Positions 58,049 to 64,000 of a DNA stretch of 64,000 bases are shown here, one piece after another. The position numbers and the translations under genes are program-made. Each line of letters begins with the position of its first letter. Position 1 is the first letter of the stretch. The stretch is from an uncultured Porphyromonadaceae bacterium (lineage in GTDB: Bacteria > Bacteroidota > Bacteroidia > Bacteroidales > Coprobacteraceae), in the NCBI GenBank assembly GCA_900545915.1, contig URAV01000013.1, forward strand, positions 1 through 64,000, read 5' to 3'. The notes under the pieces are model-generated. The model had not been told where the DNA came from and did not search any database. It saw nothing but the letters and a program-made list of their open reading frames with translations.

Positions 58049-59011
58049 TTATTTCTTTTGTTTCGTGATTTTCAGTAGCGCTTCCCGAAGGTTCTCTTCT
58101 TTTTTAAGTTTCAGCTTGTTTCGTATATGGCAACGGGTACTGGTTATGTTAGATACCGATTTACCGGTTATTGCGCTGATTGCTGAAATATTTTTATTGT
58201 CGAGGATCAGTTCGCATACTGATAGTTCTGAGGGAGTCAGTGTCTTTGCATATTGTTTTAAACGTTCGATATTCTGTTCATTATTTTGTATCATCTTTCT
58301 TACGCCTGACTCGATTTTTTCCCGGTTTTCTTTCCCGAGTAATTCAAGCACCTCTTCAGTTTGAGACATAGTCAACCCTTTATCTCTCATGATTTCAATA
58401 AAACGGAATACCTGTTGCTTGTCCATCTTTAAGAATCCGAGAATCGTCTTTTGTTCTATCTCGTATTTGATATTTTCTTTTTGCATATTCGATATGTTTT
58501 GAGTCAGATGCCGGCTCATTAACGATACGACTATAAATGCCACGAATATAGGGAGTGCGACCTCGATAAGGGTCTCATTTTGGGTCGTATATATACAATA
58601 TGCGTATGTCAAGGCAGAAATGAAAGTGATTATTGACGGAATGTAAGGGATATAGGATATAACCATAAATATAAGTAACAGCCCTATTAATGTGATGTTA
58701 CCTAATATTAAAGATATGGAGAATGGAGTATTTTTGATTGCCATAATTATACACTCTACCGATATTTCTATTTGAGATATTAGTGCAAAAGCAATTATGG
58801 CCGCAACTGTAGAAATCTTTTTGAAATAGTGGAGAAGGAATAATAAGATGATGAAGCTTATGTGTATGCTATTAATGATAAAGAAAAAATTTTTGTTTTC
58901 ATCATTACCTCCAGTTATGAGAAATAATATGATTCCGATTGTGCACCCGATCGAGAGGTATGAAAATATTAATTCTCTTTGATTTTCGATTATATGTTTT
59001 TCCTCTTTCAT
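58049..59011 (-). CDS. Membrane-anchored LuxR-type HTH regulator
   Basis: 320-residue protein with six predicted transmembrane helices in residues 15-190 (for example LSIGCTIGIILFLITGG, HISFIILLFLLHYF, IITFISALTYAYCIYTT, EVALPIFVAFIVVSLM). A coiled-coil-like linker (about 190-255) and a C-terminal LuxR/GerE helix-turn-helix follow (LTPSELSVCELILDNKNISA, ISAITGKSVSNITSTRCHIR). It probably senses a membrane signal and binds DNA directly. It is divergent from the secreted-protein cluster to its right, which it may control. Minus-strand TATCTTTG at 59072-59079 is its likely -7 element. Confidence 0.83.
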   Translation of the reverse strand: MKEEKHIIENQRELIFSYLSIGCTIGIILFLITGGNDENKNFFFIINSIHISFIILLFLLHYFKKISTVAAIIAFALISQIEISVECIIMAIKNTPFSISLILGNITLIGLLLIFMVISYIPYIPSIITFISALTYAYCIYTTQNETLIEVALPIFVAFIVVSLMSRHLTQNISNMQKENIKYEIEQKTILGFLKMDKQQVFRFIEIMRDKGLTMSQTEEVLELLGKENREKIESGVRKMIQNNEQNIERLKQYAKTLTPSELSVCELILDNKNISAISAITGKSVSNITSTRCHIRNKLKLKKEENLREALLKITKQKK

Positions 59012-59326
59012 AGTCTGTTGTAATTTGAAAACATTTTTTTTGACAATATACGGTTAATCGTAAAAACTATACAAAGATAATTGTTTTTTTAATTATTATA
59101 TAAATAGTTGGCTGATAAATAATTGACTTGAAATTTTGATATATTTCAGTATGATTTTTTGTAAATATTTATTTGTTGAATTTAGACTATTTAGCTTTTT
59201 CATAACTTTAATGTCGATTTATTATATCTGTCGATATTTTTTCTGTATTTGTGTTAAACGGGATTAAAACTCTTTTAAGTGTCGGCCGATAAAACTGCTT
59301 GATTTTATTATTCCATGATATATAGT
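59012..59326. other. 315-base intergenic region between the membrane LuxR gene and the secreted-protein cluster
   Basis: Very AT-rich. It holds the TATCTTTG -7 element of the LuxR gene (59072-59079, minus strand). No exact TAnnTTTG was found for the rightward genes; TAACTTTA (near 59203) is one base off. Alternatively an extracytoplasmic-type or regulator-dependent promoter is used. Confidence 0.45.
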
Positions 59327-59797
59327 ATGAAAAATTATTTACTACTTATCTTATTTCTTATTTCAGTTAGGGAAGTGAATGCTCAAAATAGCGTTAATTC
59401 CGGAGGCGGGACAGCTTTATCATCAACAGGTTTTGTCGGTTTTTCTGTCGGGCAACCTTTTTTTGTATCGCAAATATCTGCTGCAGGTGCAGTTTATCCG
59501 GGAGTTCAGCAAGGCTATGAGATTTCGACGGAAGATGGCCTCGACCTTTATCCCTCTGTTTCGGTAAAGGCGTATCCCAATCCCGTAACCGATTATCTGA
59601 TTTTGTCTTTTTCTTCATTTGATTTATACGGAGTGAAAGTAATCTTAACAGATTCAAAAGGAGTTTTTCTGCGATTATCCGAAATTGTAGAGGCTGAGAG
59701 CCGTATCGATATGTCTTCATTATCTGCCGGTGTTTATTTCCTGAAAGTTCTTAAAGATAACCGAGTATTGAAGACTTTCAAAATTTTGAAAAAATAA
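59327..59797 (+). CDS. Small secreted protein with T9SS type A sorting domain
   Basis: 156-residue exported protein. The signal peptide is MKNYLLLILFLISVREVNAQ. The short mature N-part, with NSVNSGGGTALSSTGFVGFS, SVGQPFFVS and VQQGYEIS, is a pattern found in many small Bacteroidota proteins placed before large surface proteins. The C-terminal 75 residues are a type A T9SS domain (VKAYPNPVTDYLILSFSSF ... SSLSAGVYFLKVLKDNRVLK, then TFKILKK). There is almost no cargo between signal and sorting domain. The start at 59327 is chosen over 59315 because it begins the signal peptide. No function is assigned. Confidence 0.82.
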   Translation: MKNYLLLILFLISVREVNAQNSVNSGGGTALSSTGFVGFSVGQPFFVSQISAAGAVYPGVQQGYEISTEDGLDLYPSVSVKAYPNPVTDYLILSFSSFDLYGVKVILTDSKGVFLRLSEIVEAESRIDMSSLSAGVYFLKVLKDNRVLKTFKILKK

Positions 59798-59826
59798 TCA
59801 AGTAATATAACAATAAACGCAATTGG

Positions 59827-62139
59827 ATGGAAATGTTTAAAAGAGTTATGGCCATATTTTTACTGGCTGTAGCCGTTTTTTCGGTAAGGTCGCAAGTCCC
59901 TGATCTGATGAGTTACCAGGCAGTTATCAGGAATGTGTCCAATAATTTGGTCGTCAATAAGACGGTAGGTGTGAGAATCAGTATCTTGAAGGGTGGTATA
60001 AATGGCTCTCCTGTTTATGTAGAAACTCATTCTGTACAGACTAATGCAAACGGGATGATCAGTCTATATATCGGGAACGGAAGCGTCGTTCAAGGCTCTT
60101 TTTCTTCGATAGATTGGTCTGCCGGAGTATTTTTTATTAAAACGGAGACAGATCCTGACGGTGGGGGTAATTATACGATCAGCGGGACAAGTCAGTTGTT
60201 GAGTGTGCCGTATGCTTTGTATGCGAAAAGTGCGGGAAATAGCTTCGATGGAGATTATAACAAGTTGCTTAATGCACCTGTACTGTCTCCGGTAGCTACA
60301 TCGGGCAGTTATAATGATCTTTCGGATGTGCCCGAAAAACAGCAATTGAGTATAAGCGGCAGTACGATCTCTTTGACCGATGGCGGGTCGATACAACTTC
60401 CGGTAAGTTTTGACGGAGATTTTAATAATCTGCTCAATCTCCCTGATTTTAAATTGGTAGCGACTACCGGAAAATATTCCGATTTGGCCGGTATTCCGGA
60501 AAAACAAACGTTGAGTATAAAAGATGGGAGTTTGGTAATCTCCGGAGGAGAATATCTTGCTGTTGATCCAGAATTTTTTAAGTTGCCTGAGGGATTCAGC
60601 GGAAAGTATTCCGATTTAACAGGAACTCCGGGAAAACAAAAACTCGGCATTAAAGAGGGTAAACTCGTTTTAGAAGGTAAGGAAGAGGAATTCGGTCTAT
60701 TAGAACTCGATCCGAGTTTTTCGGCGTTGCCTGAGGGATTTAGCGGTAATTATAAAGAATTGGAAAATAAACCGGTGAAACAAAGATTGAGTATAAAAGA
60801 AAATAAACTGGTTTTGGAAGGCGGTACGGAAGAGAATGATGAAACGCTTCTTGAATTGGGAGAATCGGTGGAGTTGCCGACAAGTTCGTTCAGCGGTGAT
60901 TATAACGATCTGAAGAATAAGCCTACGGGCAGTAACGAGGGAGATATCTTGTATTGGTCGAATAATGAGTGGACGACTCTACCTGTCGGATTGGAGGGCC
61001 AGGTGTTGAGTGTGGCTAACGGCAAATTGACATGGATAGAGCCTTCATTCGCCAATACCTCGGCATCGACCTATAAGGTGGGCGATGTTTATTATAACCG
61101 GAACGGAATGCCCGAAGGTGTGGTGATCGAGGTCTCCACTGTGGGGCGTTACGGGAAAATTCTTTCTTTGAAAGAGGCCTCGGACAAACAGTGGAGTACA
61201 AAGATCGAAGAGACCGGTGCGACCAATGCGGGCGATGGTCTCGAGAATATGTCCACTATAAAGCGTCTGGCCGATTGGGAAACGAATTATCCGGCTTTTG
61301 CAGCGGTTGCGGCAGAAGGAGATCAGTGGTATTTGCCCTCTGTGAACGAGTGGCTCGCCATTTATGAAAACAGGCAGCAGATCGAGGATCAATTGGCACA
61401 AGTAGGGGGAGAGAAGTTTTCCGGTCGGTTCTATTGGTCTTCTACCGAGAGCACGTACGATGGCGGTAAATATGCGAACGGAATCGCCATGCAAAACTAT
61501 ATCATACTTCCCACTACAATAGATGCGGATACAATATATGTGCTTGCCGGAGACTCTTTCGATGACAATAAAACGGCTTCGGGTTGTGTTCGGTCCATCC
61601 GCCGTTTGTCTTGGGCGGAGACGACCAGCAAGCCGGTTGCCGGTGAGTCGTATGCCGTGGGTGATCTTTACTATGCCGAAGGGGATAAGGAAAACCCGAT
61701 AGGAGTGGTATATGAGGTGACCGATGGCGGGGTTCACGGGAAGATCATCTCTTTCGATGAGGTGTCTTTGGAATGGAGTACCGATAAAGTACTGGTGGGT
61801 GCGAACTCCGAGAGTGACGGAAAAGCAAATTCGGATGTGATATCCGGTGTTGCGGATAGTGCTGCCAAGTACCCTGCAAATGCGTGGTGTACTGCACAGG
61901 GTCAAGGCTGGTATATGCCTTCGCTGAATGAGCTGATAACTATTCATGGAGTACAATATCTGCTGAATGTAACGTTAGGCGAGAATGACAAGACACCTTT
62001 GGGTGAGAATGAAAGTTACTGGACCTCTACCGAAGCGGATAAGGATAACAGTTATGTTTTTGTCAATGGGGCGGAAATTTCCAGTCAACCATCGGGAAAG
62101 GAAACCTCTGCTAAAGTAAGGGCAGTATATGCTTTTTAA
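59827..62139 (+). CDS. Large secreted protein with tail-fibre-like repeats and two FISUMP/DUF1566-like modules
   Basis: 770-residue exported protein. After the signal peptide (KRVMAIFLLAVAVFSVRSQ), residues 25-140 form a beta domain ending QLLSVPYALYAKSAGN, common at the start of Bacteroidota surface proteins. Residues 140-370 hold about six irregular repeats of the pattern FxGxYxxLxxxPxKQxLxI, like phage tail-fibre GDYNDLxNKP repeats. Then come two related modules, about 410-600 and 610-770. Each starts YKVGDVYYN/YAVGDLYYA and contains a GKI(L/I)S strand, a WYLPSVNEW or WYMPSLNEL motif, and WSSTES/WTSTEA near the end, resembling FISUMP/DUF1566 folds. There is no recognisable T9SS domain. It is probably a surface adhesin or structural protein. 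Confidence 0.8.
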   Translation: MEMFKRVMAIFLLAVAVFSVRSQVPDLMSYQAVIRNVSNNLVVNKTVGVRISILKGGINGSPVYVETHSVQTNANGMISLYIGNGSVVQGSFSSIDWSAGVFFIKTETDPDGGGNYTISGTSQLLSVPYALYAKSAGNSFDGDYNKLLNAPVLSPVATSGSYNDLSDVPEKQQLSISGSTISLTDGGSIQLPVSFDGDFNNLLNLPDFKLVATTGKYSDLAGIPEKQTLSIKDGSLVISGGEYLAVDPEFFKLPEGFSGKYSDLTGTPGKQKLGIKEGKLVLEGKEEEFGLLELDPSFSALPEGFSGNYKELENKPVKQRLSIKENKLVLEGGTEENDETLLELGESVELPTSSFSGDYNDLKNKPTGSNEGDILYWSNNEWTTLPVGLEGQVLSVANGKLTWIEPSFANTSASTYKVGDVYYNRNGMPEGVVIEVSTVGRYGKILSLKEASDKQWSTKIEETGATNAGDGLENMSTIKRLADWETNYPAFAAVAAEGDQWYLPSVNEWLAIYENRQQIEDQLAQVGGEKFSGRFYWSSTESTYDGGKYANGIAMQNYIILPTTIDADTIYVLAGDSFDDNKTASGCVRSIRRLSWAETTSKPVAGESYAVGDLYYAEGDKENPIGVVYEVTDGGVHGKIISFDEVSLEWSTDKVLVGANSESDGKANSDVISGVADSAAKYPANAWCTAQGQGWYMPSLNELITIHGVQYLLNVTLGENDKTPLGENESYWTSTEADKDNSYVFVNGAEISSQPSGKETSAKVRAVYAF

Positions 62140-62168
62140 AGTTGATAATAATTTAAAAATAAGATAGA

Positions 62169-64000
62169 ATGGATATTTATTGGAACAGAATTAAAAAAGC
62201 TCCGGATAGGCTTCGGAGTTTTAGAGGGTGTTTGCCGAGGAAATTCTTCCTGCTGATGATCCTCTTTTTAAGTTTCGGGGTTGAATACGTCTCTGCTGCG
62301 CATGTATGGCCTAATGGAGTCGGGGATGGGATAAAGTACGAATGGCATCCTGAGGGAGGTTATGTTTATTTGAAGATTCCGATCTGGGATGATGACGGTT
62401 CGGATATTTTATCTTATAATGCCGGCTTTTCTCCGGAAACGGGTTGGTTGGATATGACATTAGGTTCCGCTACTTATACTATATACTGTGATACGGGAGA
62501 TGGTGATGGAGATGATCCGTATTTTAATAAGAAAAACGGTTCCGAAGAGGTTTCAATCACTTTCCCGGGAAAGAGTGGTGGGGTAGTGTATGCTGAAGTT
62601 CGATGGTATATCAAGAATGCTCAGTTGAATCAAAATAGTGTGCCTATTTCTTTTAATGGGAAGTGGTGGAATGTCGGGGCTACAAAAGATCAGACCATTA
62701 ACAATCATGTCGTGCAGGTGTCAACAACAGCAACACTGCCTGCCATTACATTAGGGTCTCCGACATATACTCAAAACGGAAGCACTCCACAGATCCGTTT
62801 TTCATGGAATAAAGATAACAGCAGTGGTACAGGTTCAATTGCGCAATCGGGTAAGGTTCGATTGCGAAAAGATTCTTCCAGCGGAACGGTCATTGCAGAA
62901 GCTTCTGCATCGGGTAGCAGTGGCGTTTTTACAGTAGATGCCACTACAATAGACTTGAGTAGGGAGAACCGGTACGTGGTTACACAAGATTTTTCAGTGA
63001 AAAATATATCTCTTTCATCGACCAGCAATACAGCGACATTGGATGCTTATCCGCAAGCGTCGAAGATAGGGGCGACTTTTGACGAATCATCCCGGCAGAT
63101 AAATGTGACCTGGTCGGTTCCCGGAACTGCCAGTTCGAATTATGTAAAAGACGACTTTATCTTAGAGTATAGCTATAAATTGAATGGAGCATCTTCTCCA
63201 ACGAGAGAGAGTGTGTCTGTGCCGTATGAACTCGGTCAGACCTCTTATTCCTATGCAATAGATGTCCCGGAAAAATCGGTAGGTGAATATTCTTTTTTCT
63301 TGATCCGGGAAACGACACAGAACTATGAAGCATGGAATACAACGTATGGGAAACGATTGGAAAAAGAACCGCTGATAGTCAGTACGATACATCAAACAGT
63401 GACCGATCCTCATGTGACGTTGCTAAGAAACGGGAAAGCGTTGATTTATTGGAAGACATCGGGTGACAACTGGAGTAACGGAAGTAGATTTGTGCTTACC
63501 CGGCAGAATGTGACGCTCAGTACCGTAGAGGATATCGAGATGCCGAAAAGTGGGCTGACTTATAAGCCTGCTGAGGCGGAATTGACACCGGAAGAATATG
63601 CTGCTTATAAACAGTATTTTGAAGGAGACGACCAAGGTGCGTATATCGATGATATGTTGCAGCTTTGCAGCGAATACCGTTACAAACTTCAGGTAAAACC
63701 CAATACGAATACTTACAGCCCTTTAGAGGCAGTTCATACTCCGGAAACGATTATCCCGAGAGAAGATGGGAATCTGAAGCCCGAAATGAGCGCGTCGAAA
63801 GGATATTTTACCGATCGGGTAGAGATTGCCTGGTCGACCGAAGGTGCGGCATTCGATAATTTTTCGGTTCGTCGCCGTATATATGATCCTAATGCTCAAG
63901 ATGACAGCTCGTTCGAACAAATTACTTCTGTTCCGGGTGCTGCTACTCAGTCTTATTATTCGGTAGAAGATAAGAACTGCGTGCCGGGTGTTATCTATGA
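62169..64000 (+). CDS. Very large secreted protein, N-terminal part with fibronectin-like repeats (runs off window)
   Basis: Open frame from the ATG at 62169 to the window end, 610 codons without a stop. The N-terminus has a basic stretch, then a hydrophobic signal (FFLLMILFLSFGVEYVSAAH). The mature part begins HVWPNGVGDGIKYEWHPEGG. Several beta-sandwich units of about 90-100 residues follow, with fibronectin-like strands such as RQINVTWSVPG, GKALIYWKTSGDNW and DRVEIAWSTEGAAFDNFSV. It lies 29 bases after the 770-residue protein, apparently as its operon partner. G+C is higher than in the middle of the window. Function unknown; a surface adhesin or glycan-binding scaffold is likely, and a C-terminal sorting domain would be expected beyond the window. 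Confidence 0.8.
   Translation, partial: MDIYWNRIKKAPDRLRSFRGCLPRKFFLLMILFLSFGVEYVSAAHVWPNGVGDGIKYEWHPEGGYVYLKIPIWDDDGSDILSYNAGFSPETGWLDMTLGSATYTIYCDTGDGDGDDPYFNKKNGSEEVSITFPGKSGGVVYAEVRWYIKNAQLNQNSVPISFNGKWWNVGATKDQTINNHVVQVSTTATLPAITLGSPTYTQNGSTPQIRFSWNKDNSSGTGSIAQSGKVRLRKDSSSGTVIAEASASGSSGVFTVDATTIDLSRENRYVVTQDFSVKNISLSSTSNTATLDAYPQASKIGATFDESSRQINVTWSVPGTASSNYVKDDFILEYSYKLNGASSPTRESVSVPYELGQTSYSYAIDVPEKSVGEYSFFLIRETTQNYEAWNTTYGKRLEKEPLIVSTIHQTVTDPHVTLLRNGKALIYWKTSGDNWSNGSRFVLTRQNVTLSTVEDIEMPKSGLTYKPAEAELTPEEYAAYKQYFEGDDQGAYIDDMLQLCSEYRYKLQVKPNTNTYSPLEAVHTPETIIPREDGNLKPEMSASKGYFTDRVEIAWSTEGAAFDNFSVRRRIYDPNAQDDSSFEQITSVPGAATQSYYSVEDKNCVPGVIY

Noticed and set aside
61045..61956. 303-codon open frame antisense to the 770-residue secreted protein
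   Set aside because: The forward frame has a signal peptide and domain motifs; the reverse translation looks random and basic.
59827..62139. Prophage tail-fibre gene
   Set aside because: Despite the fibre-like repeats there are no phage genes nearby, and the protein has a signal peptide and surface-protein N-terminal domain.

Overview
The window looks like a chromosomal segment of a Bacteroidales bacterium. Three things point there. Many genes are preceded by the Bacteroidota -7 element TAnnTTTG, several with TTG 19-20 bases upstream, and Shine-Dalgarno sites are scarce. The gene content is typical: fumarate reductase FrdCAB, ATP-dependent PckA, DUF4271, a fused SpmA-SpmB protein and type IX secretion (T9SS) cargo. 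Local gene order is also familiar (hemD, rnpA, yidD, tatD, tyrS). A Barnesiella/Coprobacter-like gut organism is a guess only. No prophage, insertion sequence transposase, CRISPR array or rRNA was seen.

Layout. 1-11 kb: the tail of an unknown gene, mfd, a YbdG-like mechanosensitive channel, a DUF187 glycoside hydrolase, ychF, an S41 protease and a PfkB kinase. This part is richer in G+C and its + strand carries more C than G. 10.9-13.2 kb: two tandem tRNA-Asn genes, a membrane glycosyltransferase and tRNA-Gln. 13.2-21.3 kb: tyrS, tatD, yidD, rnpA, then a LuxR/DUF1349 pair, then hemD, DUF4271, a LOG protein and a second ychF. 21.6-24.8 kb: a second mechanosensitive channel and a T9SS pectate lyase. 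25-31.8 kb: TetR regulator, methyltransferase, gpmA, ABC exporter half, methyltransferase, ABC exporter half. 31.9-46 kb: housekeeping genes (polA, polyprenyl synthase, deoC, mazG-like, dtd, uvrC, apt, mnmG, ybeY, spmAB, a dehydrogenase and an AlkD-like gene). 46-54 kb: a glycosyltransferase, an orphan rfbF, a SulP carrier, a GNAT-like protein, upp and pckA. 54.5-58 kb: frdCAB. 58-64 kb: a membrane LuxR regulator and a secreted-protein cluster that runs off the window end.

The most unusual signal is not a gene. A non-coding element of about 165-195 bp recurs in intergenic spaces: six near-full copies, one internally deleted copy and several solo ends. It has 18-20 bp terminal inverted repeats and a central hairpin whose arms co-vary between copies. 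All copies lie to the right of about 11.2 kb. It resembles a MITE or a structured interspersed repeat, and no transposase accompanies it.

Two more large-scale signals stand out. The pair mscS(-)/ychF(+) at 3.4-8.1 kb is repeated as ychF(-)/mscS(+) at 20.2-22.9 kb, exactly the reverse-complement arrangement. Base composition also shifts near the tRNA-Asn pair at about 11.2 kb, which could mark a replication origin or a rearrangement boundary. Several gene starts were moved downstream because a promoter element overlaps or lies just upstream of the longer start, or because family alignment favours the shorter form.
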